Positions 11,541 through 22,887 of a stretch of 64,000 bases of DNA are shown here, piece by piece. The first letter of the stretch is position 1. Each line of letters begins with the position of its first letter. The stretch lies in assembly GCA_015698045.1 (NCBI GenBank), contig BLAL01000193.1, forward strand, positions 959,001 to 1,023,000. Direction: 5' to 3'. A program made the position numbers and the translations under genes. Origin of the DNA: Rhizophagus clarus. Taxonomy: Eukaryota; Glomeromycota; Glomeromycetes; Glomerales; Glomeraceae. Below the pieces are notes generated by a model, which had not been told where the DNA came from, searched no databases, and was given only the letters and a program-made list of their open reading frames with translations.

Positions 11541-13031
11541 AGTTTAGAGTATTTTTAAATTAATTAACGCTAGTTTGGATAGTTGAAGACCTGAAATTAG
11601 ATAGGTTACTTATCTAAAAAAATTTTCTCACCTTTGTGGTAGTTATGATTTTTCTTCACCATTATCGTCCATTGTTATTGTTATAATTCTCTCCGAAGTT
11701 ATTATCGCATTTGTCTTCCATTTCATCTTGAAATTTCATTCATCATCTTCTTTATCACCTTCTTTATCACACCATCAAATACTGTCGAAAAAGTTAAAAC
11801 CATTGGGTAATGTATTAGATAGGATGTACTATAAGCCTCCTTAGGGAAATCCATTTGATTGGAGAATATAGATAGCAGAACATTGATAATGAGTACAAGC
11901 TACCCAAAAATAAATGACCAAAACTGGACAACAAGTGAGAATAAGTGTAGATAGTACAATTGTAGGACAAGATATATCTCATCTATGAATTCATATTATG
12001 CAAGTTCGTAAGTTCGTGTGAACTCATTATTATTTTTTATTATTATTTTTTAATACATATAATCAATAAATAATAAACTGTTAATAACACGAACTTAAAC
12101 TTTTTTGTGCCTTGAAAGAATATTACGTTCAGAAAAATTTGTATTTTCGTACAAAATAATGGTTTAGTTAATGAAAGACGACTTTTACGCATTTTCATGT
12201 CACAACATTTAAAAAATAATATATTTATTTGAGGAGGTTTCAATATATACAATTTTAAACTTTAGCTAACTATTATTATAATATAAAAACTTTTGCTATT
12301 TTTAATTAATAATATTTAATTCATACATGTAATGGCGAAGGCTTTATTTTAATCAATTGGTGTTAGCTAAAATAGGAGTGCAAGAACAAAGGCTTATCAG
12401 TTGATATTGCTTATCATGATATTATTTATGTTAAAAAATTGAAAAAATTGGAAAAATTGAAAAAAAGTTTTTTTTTTTTTGTACAAGTTTTTTCATTTTC
12501 TATTATCGAAATAGATGTAAAGTCTATTTATTGGCATATATAGAGTTTATTTAACTTATTCGCTTAAATAGACGTAATAAACTTTTCTTATTTTTAAGCT
12601 TAAACAAATAGACTTGTAATTTTCAGGGGTAAAATTATTTACTTTCGGATTGCATAGAATTCCGAAATTTTGGAAATTTCTTAGGAAAAAATATGATTAT
12701 AGTAAGTAAATGTAAAAAAAAAAAATTATCATAATTTATAAAAAAAAAATAAAAAAAAAATTTTAATTAAAAGAAAAAATAGATGGATAAAATTTATCGA
12801 TCAAAAAAAAAATTTTTATTGTAGTCGATCCCAATCAACTGATTAAACTACTACATTTTTTTGTTTAAATTATTGTTTCAGATATACTCATCTTTTCATT
12901 GATAATTTCGAATTGTATAGATGACATAAATAGACAGCGCTTGTAACTACTAAACTGCGCGATTACCACATCTGGAACAATGAAGGAGTCATCTTTTGTT
13001 TTATTTCCTATGAAACTCGCTTAAAATTTTC
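11541..13031. other. AT-rich intergenic region upstream of the Uma2-like gene
   Basis: No gene supported. It contains simple A/T runs, short GAAAAATT repeats at 12435-12475, and a pyrimidine-rich stretch at 11640-11790. Confidence 0.5.
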
Positions 13032-13054
13032 AAAAAAAAAAAAAAAAAAAAAAA
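13032..13054 (+). promoter_or_regulatory. Run of 23 A immediately before a start codon
   Basis: The A tract abuts the ATG of the Uma2-like gene. An A-rich leader favours initiation in fungi; a pure 23-A leader is unusual and prone to length changes. Confidence 0.5.
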
Positions 13055-13939
13055 ATGACATCGATATCGACAGGCTTGACTGCTTCAACTTCTTTATCAC
13101 AACGAACCTCAACGTCATCAAAATTCAAATTGTCCCAAAAACTACTTGAGTCGGCTAGAGCTCGTTTGCTCGAACAAGAAACACAAGTCACCCTAGCCGA
13201 AAATGTTTCTATCGAAAATTTTATTGATTACATTGAAAACGAGCAAGACCTTCCTGTAAAAATCCGATTGGTTGACAAGAAAGTCATAGCTTACGAAGTT
13301 GTTTTAACACCTCATGGAGTTGTAACAGGTTATGTGATAGCGCTTGCCTATGCAAATCAATTGGTTGGTGCAAGTGAGGAAAATCTTATTGTTGGCCCGA
13401 ATAGCTATTTCACTGCTGATGCCACCATTCGACCAAGACGTGTTCCTCCACCTCCACTTGCTCAAGCTTGCAACTCATCAGGATATGCTTATCCAACTAT
13501 GGTTATAGAAGTTGGACTTGGCCAGTCAATCCGTAATTTGCATGAACTAACGCCAATTTACTTTTCCCGACGTACGACAATTATGATTTTTCTTCTTATT
13601 AAAATATATCCTGTCCGTCAAAATGGTACGAGAGCGATGGTAGCTATGTTGTATTTACGCACAAGTCCAACTCCAAATGTTCCAGTCACGGCAATATCTT
13701 TCGGAAATGCTCGGCTCAATAATTCAGTCGTAAGATACGTTCAGAATACTGTAGGAACTAATGTAACTGGTTTTGTAATCGGAGCACCCCCTTGCAATGG
13801 ACCAAATATCCCAAATTATCTTTTAAATATTCCAGCAAACGCTCTCTTTAACGGTGCTCCAGGTGGTATTCCAAATGGATTGGCAAATGGGATCAACATA
13901 GATTTATGGGAAATCCAAGATTTAATTCTTAATCCCTAA
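13055..13939 (+). CDS. Uma2-like (PD-(D/E)XK-type) protein
   Basis: A single intact 294-codon frame with no obvious intron. The N-terminus is Ser/Thr-rich and low-complexity (residues 1-30). The core, residues about 55-200, reads like the Uma2/DUF820 putative restriction-endonuclease fold: TADATIRPR supplies the Asp position, YPTMVIEVG the Glu with its following beta strand, and HELTPIYFSRR the following helix. The terminal Lys of a canonical (D/E)xK is not evident, so nuclease activity is uncertain. The tail (residues 240-294) is rich in Asn, Pro and Gly. From memory, proteins of this kind form an expanded family in Glomeromycotina; their role is unknown. It is less AT-rich than its surroundings, as expected for a real gene. 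It could instead be a structural derivative of the fold. Confidence 0.65.
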   Translation: MTSISTGLTASTSLSQRTSTSSKFKLSQKLLESARARLLEQETQVTLAENVSIENFIDYIENEQDLPVKIRLVDKKVIAYEVVLTPHGVVTGYVIALAYANQLVGASEENLIVGPNSYFTADATIRPRRVPPPPLAQACNSSGYAYPTMVIEVGLGQSIRNLHELTPIYFSRRTTIMIFLLIKIYPVRQNGTRAMVAMLYLRTSPTPNVPVTAISFGNARLNNSVVRYVQNTVGTNVTGFVIGAPPCNGPNIPNYLLNIPANALFNGAPGGIPNGLANGINIDLWEIQDLILNP

Positions 13940-14546
13940 TGTATAATTTTTTTTACTTTATGTAATAATTTAGATTCAGATACAATTAAAACAAAATTTG
14001 TTGCAAAAAATACTAGCGACACGAGATCAGTTAGCGAGCATAGCGATGACACTTTATACAAAGATCTAGAATAGCTTTCGTTTATCTTTTAGATAGACTT
14101 TACTAAATCGTTTTATTCAATTTATTGTTTTTTTTTTATGTATTAATTTTGTTTAATCTGTCACAAAAAGATTCTAGTGACGCTTGATTGTTATAATTTA
14201 GTTTTTTCGATCGTATATAGTTTGGTTTTTTTTATTTTAGAATGGGATACCATTCTCAATTGAATGGCTATTATGTATAGTTATGTACTAAGCACAATTT
14301 TTTATGTTTATTATTGACTAATAAAATTAATGTGTTCATAATAATAGAAAAAAAAAATTAATCTTAAATAGATAGATGATAACGAATAATTACTTAAATT
14401 TTTCTTAATTGCGATTTCTGGTAAAATATGTATGGCTATTTGTTAAATTTTTCGCTCATGTAGTCTGATTTTGGCATGTGTACTTTTACTATTAATTTTT
14501 ACAGAATTCGCTTAATAAAGGTAATTTGTTTTGTAAAAGAACTCCG
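13940..14546. other. Spacer between the Uma2-like gene and the LINE relic
   Basis: AT-rich, probably the 3' untranslated region of the gene to the left and then plain spacer. No gene seen. Confidence 0.4.
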
Positions 14547-15567
14547 TCAAATGTCTTGAATGTGAGAAGCGGGTGTATATACTTCTTTCCAAGGATGAGG
14601 AAGATCCTCTATTGATGCAAACGTCTTAGAATTTGAAACTTTGACATGATTTTGAAAATGATCAATTACTAAATCATGGATCTTTCCTGTATTAGTAGTA
14701 AAGCAGAGTTCTTCTGAGTTAGGATAGATTATTGTTACATTGTTCAATAAAATAATTAATTCTGTTATTAACCCATTTTCTTTTTCAAAAGTGTGGATTT
14801 GATACAATAATGAAAATAGTTTTTGACATCCTTTTTTTGTCTGTAATAACTTTTCTGTAAGATCATTCGAAATAATGGAGGATACAGTCGAGCCGATTAG
14901 TTTTTGAGGATTATTCTTTAAAAGTTTTCTTGTAAATTTCCATGTGCTTTGCCAAAATGTCATCCATGAATCGTCTGGAAGTTGATCTATAGATGTAATT
15001 GCGTTGAGATTTCCTGTAAAGTCTTTGGCGATAATTCGTTTTAATCTGGAAAAATTAAATAATTGTTTAATATTTTGAACGCATAAAATTGAGTTATGTA
15101 ATTTTCTGGATCAGAAGGACGATTGGCTTTAGGGAGACGTCATTTTTTGATTGAATGATTTAATTAGAGAAGCCATTCCATGCTTCCTCTAACTATGTGA
15201 CATTGCTAATAGGATTCTTGATCATTGCATTAAAATAATCTATTGATTTTGATTTATAGTCTTCCAAATTACTGGTGTTATCTTTTTATAAGGTATATAT
15301 GTTTTAACATATTTTTGTAAAAGGATGAATAAAATTTTGATTTATTTCTAAAAGTGTTACGATATAAAAATGAATAAACATATTTGTGATTTGTGGAAAA
15401 ATAAGAATTTGGTACAGGACTTGATAAAGTATGTATAGTAGAGGTAATGAGAGATGGGGAACAAAATATGTCATCTATTCTATTATTGATATGTGTAATA
15501 GTGGGAGGTGAGTCTTGCAAATTATGTTGTGATACTAGGTCGTAAAATTTATTTATTGTGTAAGAGT
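14547..15567 (-). mobile_element. LINE relic, part downstream of the hAT insertion
   Basis: On the minus strand, 15278-15567 reads like the second half of an endonuclease/exonuclease/phosphatase domain (PPTITHINNRIDDIFCSPSL, where RIDDIF stands for the usual R-x-D-Y/F-I/V motif). Below it, 14547-15100 encodes a further 138-codon open stretch, starting MTFWQSTWKFTRKLL, of the kind found between endonuclease and reverse transcriptase in LINEs. Frames change several times, so it is not functional. Its first half continues at 19295, across the hAT element. No reverse transcriptase remains. Confidence 0.55.
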
Positions 15568-15934
15568 TAGTGTTTCGATCCGTGACCGGGTCCAACCGGT
15601 TGGACCCGGATAATTTATTTTTTTCGGATATCCGGATAAACGCGGTTTTTATCCGGATAATTATCCGGATAAAAATATCCGGGTCAGATCCGGTATCCGG
15701 ATAAAAAATATAAAAAAAAAATTTTTTAATATTAAATATCTTAAATAATAGTTCTTTTAATTTTCATTTTTATTTCAAAGTATATGATAGAATAATTTAA
15801 TAATTAAAAACATGTAAATATTCTTATAATAAAATTCTTTATTTAATAAAATAAAATTCAATACATTTAATAAAAAATATTTAATAGAATAAAATTCAAT
15901 ACATTTAATAAAAAAAATAATGAAAAATGTAATA

Positions 15935-18235
15935 TCATTCATCTAATAATTCTTCCAATTCGTGTTCATCTTCCACATAATCATTATTTTCCACATCCAA
16001 ATCTGGTGGAAATATATTAATATGATCCATAGTTTTCATGTTACGTTTTAAAAATACCATTTTACCTAATAAAGCAGGATCCAATAAGCTTCTTTTTGCT
16101 GTAATGTGGTTTCCTGCATCTGAGAAAAGTCATTCAGAAGCTACAGAAGTAGCAGGAATTCCTAAATATTTTTGTGCAATAATAGAAAGAACTGGAAAAA
16201 TTTCCTGTTTTGATTTCCACCAATCTAATGGGTTTTTATTTTCCCTAGCAACTGGTAAAAGAAAATAAGTAGTAATTTCATCAGCTATTGCTGATGATGA
16301 AGTAGAACTTTCTTTTGTTTGAAACACTTTTTTTACTTTTTGTTGACGTCTTTCTTGATGCTCATGTAAAGATCTCATGCTAGGAGTTGAACTTGTTGAG
16401 GTAGTTGAAATTGTTGAAATTGTGGGTGATGGTGGAGTACTAGTTTGTTGCTGCATTTCTCTCTTTAATTGATCATATTGTATTTGTAAACTTGAATGAA
16501 TTTTTACTTTTGTTTCTTCATCAGTTATAAAATTAAGATCTTTATACCTTGGATCCAAAAGTGCTGCCATAATGCCAAACTCATCTGGCATTGCCCAATA
16601 ATGTTTCAAACCTAAATAAATTTTATTTTTTACATTTTTTAATACTTCTGAAATATTACTATAATCTACTTCAATTTGTGAACTTTCTTCTACTATATCA
16701 GAATTAATAGTATTATCATCAGAATCTTCTAATACTTCATATGAATTATCAGATGGTTTTAAAGAATTTGTGAGATCTGTAATAATAGGAAACATTTGAC
16801 TTAATGTAACATAAGCATTTCCAGAAAAATCTCGTGTAGCTTTCTCAAATGGTGCCAAAATGTTACATAATTCATCTAATAACTCCCATTCATTATCTTT
16901 TATCATAATTTTTTTTAATCTAATTCCATCAGTTTTTTCTTCAGATATAAGAGAACAAGACAAGTTTACACTAAGTTGAAGCACAGCATATTGAAGAAAA
17001 ATCAGCCGATCCCATGCCAAATATGAAGAGTTCCACCTTAAGTAATTAAACAACAATAATTATATAAATTAGGTTAAATTGAATTAAAATATTTACCTAG
17101 TAGATATATCTTGTATTAAATGTAATGGTTCTTCATAACCAATCTCTTTTTGCACTTTAATCAATCGTTCAATTTGTTTTTGAGTAGAAAAAAAATTTAT
17201 TAGTTGTTTTGTACGTGATACCAAATTTTCTACAACTTTTAATCCTTTACTAATTGCCAGCTGCAAAGTATGAGCAGCACATGAGAGTCTTTTAATTGGT
17301 GTTAAATCTCGAATAGCAGCTACTACATTTGCTTCATTGTCTGTTGTTATTGATACAACAAGATTTTCAATTTCCCACTTTTGCATAGCATTTTTAATAC
17401 CTTCAGTAATTGCTTTTGCAGTATGTGGTGTTGGAAAATAGGATATTTCAAGCAAAACATCCATTATTTCAAAATTTTTATTGATCCAAGTTGCTATTAA
17501 GCCTAAATATTCATGTTTTGAACGAGAAGACCACAAATCAGTAGTTAAAGATATTGATTGAGCAGTTTTTAAAAGCAGTTTCAATTTTTCTTTATTATAC
17601 CCATAACTGCGAGCAATCATCATTCTTAATTTTTTTTCTCCAGGAACTGTAAATTGTGGATCTATAATATGCATATGCTCAATATATGCCTTTTGAGTTA
17701 TGGTTGATAATGGTTGAGTTGTAAGTAAAATCCACCGTAGTGTTGATAATTCTTTTTCTTTTTGTCCATTTTTATTGGATGCAGATTGAGTATGCATTGG
17801 TGATATAATGCCGCTTTCTAGAGGTGGTATAATTCCATGTTTAATAAGATGGTAACTGAGATTTCCTGTAGACCCATCATATTTGTAATTTTTTGAGCAT
17901 TTTTCTCCATCATCTAATAAAAACTGACAATATGCACGTATTTCTCCTTTATCATTTTGTTTTCTAATAAAATAATCCCATACCCAACTTACTTTTGTTT
18001 GTGGTTTAATTATTGCAGCAGTTTGTTTAAAGGGATTTGAATCATTTGGTGCTTGATCTGTTGATTCTAGTGTAGTATTTGTCATTTTTTGTTTTTCAAG
18101 GGCTTTAGATAATTTTGCAGGACGTCCTCTTTTTTTCTTTGCTAGTGGTGTTGGAGTAATTTCAACAATTTCATCACTAGAACCTTCATTTTCACTTAAG
18201 GTAATAATGTAATCTTGATCATTGTTATTTTCCAT
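15935..18235 (-). CDS. hAT transposase with BED zinc finger (one intron, one premature stop)
   Basis: The best model is two exons, 18235-17097 and 17036-15935, with a 60-bp GT..AG intron that splits the Arg codon of the hAT motif TRWNSSYLAWD. I chose the ATG at 18235 (MENNNDQDYII). In order the protein has an AT-hook-like KKKRGRPAK (residues about 35-43), a BED-type zinc finger with C..C..H..H around CQFLLDDGEKC, the RNase H-like catalytic core (SISLTTDLWSS, then SITTDNEANVVAAI with the second Asp, then CAAHTLQLAI), and the C-terminal dimerisation domain NPLDWWKSKQEIFP. An in-frame TGA at 16130-16132 lies just before LFSDAGNHITAKR, where Arg (CGA) is expected. Without it the frame would run to 15935 (746 residues). 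It therefore probably makes a truncated protein and depends on a relative for movement. Confidence 0.8.
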
Positions 18236-18477
18236 AATTTTGTGAATTATTTTAGCTTTCAATAAAATAAACTTTAATTGAAATTATGAAAAATTCAACA
18301 AGGGAATGTACAGTATTTATTAATCTTTATTATGGCTTAGAACTGAATTAACTGTGATTTTATTTGTAAAAGTTTTAATAAACAAATAATAATTGTTATA
18401 AATCAATAGGTCTAAATAATAAATTTACCTGATTAATATTGTAAAATTTTACAAAATTTTATTGCTACAAATTCAAT

Positions 18478-19101
18478 AAATTCCATGAAATTAATAATAC
18501 GAAATTAATTAAACAAATTCCATGAAAATAATTAAACAAATTCCACGAAAATAATTAAACAAATTCCATGAAAATAATTAAACAAATTCCACGAAAATAA
18601 TTAAACAAATTTCACGAAAATAATTAAACAAAGACATAAATGAAGTTAATTACAAAATTAATTAAGAAAATACTATGATATTAAACTAATAAACACTACG
18701 AAATTAATTAAGCAAATGCCACGAAAATAATTAAATAAAGCCATAAATTTAAGCCACAAAATTAATTAAATAAATTCTACGAAATTATTTAAATAGGTGC
18801 CATGAAACTAATTAATAAAGCCACACATTTAAGCCACAAAATTAATCAAAATGCCACGAATTTAATTAAATAAATGCCACGAATTTAATTAAATAAATGC
18901 CACGAATTTAATTAAATAAATGCCACGAATTTAATTAAATAAATGCCACGAATTTAATTAAATAAATGCCACGAATTTAATTAAATAAATGCCACGAATT
19001 TAATTAAATAAATGCCACGAATTTAATTAAATAAATGCCACGAATTTAATTAAATAAATGCCACGAATTTAATTAAATAAATGCCACGAATTTAATTAAA
19101 T
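18478..19101. repeat. 23-bp satellite inside the hAT element
   Basis: About 11 near-perfect tandem copies of a 23-bp unit containing TGCCACGAATTTAATT (18848-19101). They are preceded by looser 23-bp copies with TTCCACGAAAATAATT (about 18478-18640) and irregular ones between. The block lies between the transposase start and the right terminus. Confidence 0.9.
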
Positions 19102-19294
19102 CTATGCTATGAATTAAATCTAATATATGCTATAAATTTCTTGATTTACAAAAAAAAATTGTATAATTTTTATCCGGATTTCAGTTTCTATCCGGATATA
19201 TCTGGATTTTTATCCGAACTGGATTATCTGGATAAAAACTGGATAATTTTTTTAATTTATCCGGATAACGGTTTCTATCCGGATCGAAACACTA

Positions 19295-19400
19295 GTAAGA
19301 GTTTAATAATTTTAAAATTGTAATTTCGTGAACGTTTGTTAGGATTAATATCTAAGGGTGTTTTAAAATCTCCTAAAATGAAAATGTATAAAATTTATTA
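19295..19400 (-). mobile_element. LINE relic, part upstream of the hAT insertion
   Basis: The minus strand reads IFILGDFKTPLDINPNKR. This contains the GDF(N) motif of LINE endonucleases and, skipping the hAT element and one 8-bp duplication, runs on into the relic at 15567 downwards. Confidence 0.55.
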
Positions 19401-19526
19401 AAATATAACGATAAATATACAAGTGAAAAGTACTATAATTTTTTTTATCAAAAAATACTTTTTTTTTTATTAAATATGCTATTTTATTACATGTAAAAAA
19501 AAAAAGAATATTTATGTTTAAAGGTA

Positions 19527-19722
19527 CAGTGGTACCTCCCTATAGTCACGCAGTCAGGCACATAGTGACTTTTAAAGCACAATGTGCTTATAAAGAGGGG
19601 CTATTATGATTGTGACTGTAGAGAAGGATTCTTCTAATAATTTTTACCGTTCAAAAAGCTCAAATGTGTGCTTATATATATGATGTGCTTATATGGGGGG
19701 TGACTATATGGAGGTACGACTG
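19527..19722. mobile_element. pogo-like MITE of 196 bp
   Basis: Ends are CAGTGGTACCTCCCTATAGTC and, inverted, CAGTCGTACCTCCATATAGTC, with TA on each side (19525-19526 and 19723-19724). TIRs starting CAGT at a TA target are typical of the pogo/Tigger branch of Tc1/mariner. No coding sequence. Confidence 0.75.
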
Positions 19723-19739
19723 TACCATCTTTATAATAA

Positions 19740-21643
19740 TTTACTGTTTTTTTTTTTTTTTTGTATATTCTTGTTTAAAAAATACTTTTTCTTTTTAATA
19801 TAAATAGAGTATTATGTTATTTTATTATCATTATGTGCTAAATAAATATGCTAAAAAAAAAATTATTTATATTTTTTTTTTCGTTTTTTTTTTTCGCGAG
19901 AACAAAAAAAATGCAATTTTATTCATGATAATTGTATCATAAATAGTGGTCGGAATACGCTAAAAAGGAAACATCGGGATGCTGATTAAAATGATCTGCA
20001 TCTGAGGGTGGTGTTGTAAGATGATCCCCTAAATATTAAAAACGCAAAAATATGAACTAAACGTCTTTAAAAAGATACACTAATACGAAAAGCCCAGAAT
20101 ATTACAAAAAAGAATACCAGTGGTCAAAGAGACAGTAAAAAGACGAAAAAGGGTTCAAGAAGTGAATTTTCTTTTGATAATCCCTTCGAGTCACAAGAAG
20201 GGAGGTAGTCTTTTGGACGCAAAATTCCAAGTTGTCGTATGCACGCGGACCAATCAGAGGATCGGTTAAGGAAGATCAAGACCCGAAAATTTAACCGAAG
20301 TCACGTGAAGGTACAAGATTGACAATGATCCGAGTGATTCACTTGAAATGTATCGAAGGTTTCTGGCAAGGAGTGAGAATGTCAAAACCCTTTTGTAAAA
20401 GCAAACGAGGAGTGCCAAGACAGATCATCAGAGCCAAATAAAGAAGCAAAAGGAAGTGGAAAAGATATAAGAATGATTTATATAGATAGACAGTTTTTTT
20501 GTCCGAAAATAGTCCATTTTTCTATCAAAATACCATGTGTTTTTTTGCTTCCTGTATTTAGTAAATTTAGCAATGAAAACATGCAAATTAGAATAATCCA
20601 GTAACGAACACGTATAAAACCATTAAAAATGTTTAGAAGCTCAAAAAGGAGACCTTATATTCGATCGAAAGGAAGAAAAAGAGAAAATATTATTAGTTAG
20701 TTGTATTTAGTATAGGTAATTTACTTTATATAGATACCGAGCAGTTATGCTGCAAAGATTTTAAGTAAATAAATAAATAAAAAAATACTTCTGATAATTT
20801 TAGTCATTATTTCAGCTACCTGAACAAATTATCCTGTATTTTTATGCAAATTAGGAAATTTCTAAATAGCTGGTGTTAATAGAAAAAGAATATGGTCAGC
20901 TTTGGTGATACGAAAAATTACGCACTTACGTAACATACTTCCCTAATCTATGGAGTCAGCTGGAATTATATTTAGTAAATAAATGTAACTACTGATAACT
21001 TTGTATATACAAGTGGTCTAATTTTATCAATGTTACGTTATCTTTCTTTTTAATTACAAGGTACTTACAAAAATTAGTAAAAATTAGTAAAAAAAAATAA
21101 AAAATAAAAAATACAGTACACAAACAATCTATTAGTAATCATGTAATCGCATGATGTTAAGTTTGCAATGATGTAAAAAAAAAAAAAATTCAACATTACT
21201 GCATTAATAATATTAAATTAAGATGAGTCATCATAAATATGTAATTTTGACGAGTCGTTTAGTTTATTGGTGCTTCAATATGAGTCATTGCGAATTTTCA
21301 TGTGTTGTATTTACTATGATTTAATATGACGGAGCTTTACTGTGTATAAGCAAATTTTTTTATTCTAGCTTTGTATAACATAAAATTATATAAAAAGGCC
21401 TATTTTTCCTTCTCCATTTTTTTAACGAAAAAAAAAATAAAAAAAAAAGAAATACGAAAAAAACATCTATTTAAGAAAATTTAATCTTTAAGAAAAATTT
21501 TTATTTTAAAAAAAAAATTTCTTTTTTCGCATAAAAATAATATAGTTTATTTATTTTATTTTATTCAGGAGGGTGGGTGGGTACGTTATCTTTTCCATTT
21601 TTCCTTTGTATATCTTCTCTTTCAGCTTTTCTGGGACTTTTTT
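19740..21643. other. Intergenic region, partly of higher GC
   Basis: No coding frame can be supported. The stretch 20100-20480 is less AT-rich and contains a CCAATCAG box (about 20251) and a CACGTG box (about 20302). It could be promoter sequence or a non-coding transcript, but nothing identifies it. The rest is A/T runs. Confidence 0.35.
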
Positions 21644-21940
21644 GGAGCAGCATGATGCTATGCATGGGTGGGAGCATAGCGTGCTTACATTGTAAGCCTG
21701 TGGGTACCAGTTTTGCTGCAGTCTCACAGTAGGGCTGGTTGGGAATTTTTCGGAGCGGTATAGTACTATGCGAGGGTTGGAGCATAGGCGCTTACTTTCA
21801 GTAAGCTCGTGGGTACCAGTTTGTTGCTGCAGTCCTGCGATAGGACCGGTTGGTTGTGGGCCGGCATGGTGCTATGCGAAATTGCAGGGTGGAGCATAGT
21901 GCACTTCTTAGGAAGTCCCTTTGTGGCAGGGCCGGAGTAC
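21644..21940 (+). repeat. Three-unit hairpin repeat, GC-rich, stems covary
   Basis: Three diverged units of about 107 bp begin at 21644, 21752 and 21858. Each unit carries a short hairpin (GCATGATGC, GTATAGTAC, GCATGGTGC), then a CTATGC..GCATAG stem, then a further stem (GCTTAC/GTAAGC twice, ACTTC/GAAGT in unit 3), and in units 1 and 2 GGTACCAG. Changes on one side of a stem are matched on the other, which argues for selection on structure or mutation by hairpin templating. It could be a structured RNA or a transposon end. Open frames across it have no family resemblance. Confidence 0.6.
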
Positions 21941-22887
21941 TTTTTTATTATATACGGTAATAATGTAATAAGTTTTATTAATTGTTTTAAATTTTGCTAG
22001 GTTATATTAGTAATTTATAGTATTTCAAAAAGTGTTATTCATGTTTATATGTTTTTTCAACGAGAAATTTAAATTTCTTTCATTATTTTCAAGATTTTAT
22101 TAATTTTATTTCTTGGATTAAATAATTTAACCGGTTTTTGATCAGATAAAGTTTCAATAGATTACAAACTAAAGGAGTTTATATTTGTAACATTTCAAAT
22201 TAGCAAATGAATAAAACTTTATTTAGAGATAATGTACTTTGCTTAAATAATTTGATAAATAATTATTTGCATATTTTGCTTTAGATATTTAAGAATTTGT
22301 GATTTTGACATGTAGTGACGACATTTTAAAAGGTTTGTATTTTAAAACGTGTAATTTTGGTACCATTCACAACAGTGGACATAGTATACTTCATATTAAA
22401 AGTTCATAGACTTCTACATTCAAAGGTTTAATAAAAGCATAAAACTTGTAACTCAAAGAAGTGAACAAATTTAATATTTCTTTTTTTAGAATAGATAAGT
22501 CAATAAACCGAAATTTATTGGATAATTTAAACGAAATTTCGATTTCTAATGATTTAATATTTGTTTCCGAATTTATTATTATACTTTAATGAATATGAGA
22601 TATTACGAAGTTAGGTTAAATATTCAAAACTTTTTTACGATTATCAGAAATGAAATAAAGAAGCACATCAGTAGCACATCATTAATTTACATCATATGAG
22701 CCAAAAATCTCAAAATTGATTGGGAGATCGATTTCCTCCTTTTTAACTGACGCACGCGGGTAATTGCAAAATGTCACGTGATAATTGACACACAAAATAC
22801 CTTGTACCGACGTACCGTCGTCATACGACATGCATGACATAAATATTGTCATTTGGATGATCATATGCTCCTTTTGCACCTTTAGTC
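21941..22887. other. AT-rich intergenic region
   Basis: No gene supported. It is probably the upstream region of the F-box gene that follows. Confidence 0.45.

Larger units (their letters stand above)
15568..19294 (-). mobile_element. hAT transposon, 3.73 kb, with target duplication
   Basis: The ends are TAGTGTTTCGATCCG and its inverse CGGATCGAAACACTA, flanked by a perfect 8-bp duplication GTAAGAGT (15560-15567 and 19295-19302). The subterminal regions at both ends are full of TCCGGATA boxes (15600-15700 and 19165-19285). It carries one spliced transposase gene on the minus strand and a 23-bp satellite between the gene's 5' end and the right terminus. The clean duplication and near-complete gene indicate a fairly recent insertion into an older LINE relic. 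Confidence 0.9.

Noticed and set aside
18478-19101. Regular short repeats resembling a CRISPR array
   Set aside because: Units are directly tandem with no unique spacers, and they lie inside a eukaryotic transposon.
20100-20480. Possible non-coding RNA gene with CCAAT and CACGTG boxes
   Set aside because: Only base composition and two common 6-8-bp motifs support it; no structure or homology is visible.
21561-22000. Short open frames on both strands over the hairpin repeat
   Set aside because: They follow the repeat structure, change frame between units and match no family.
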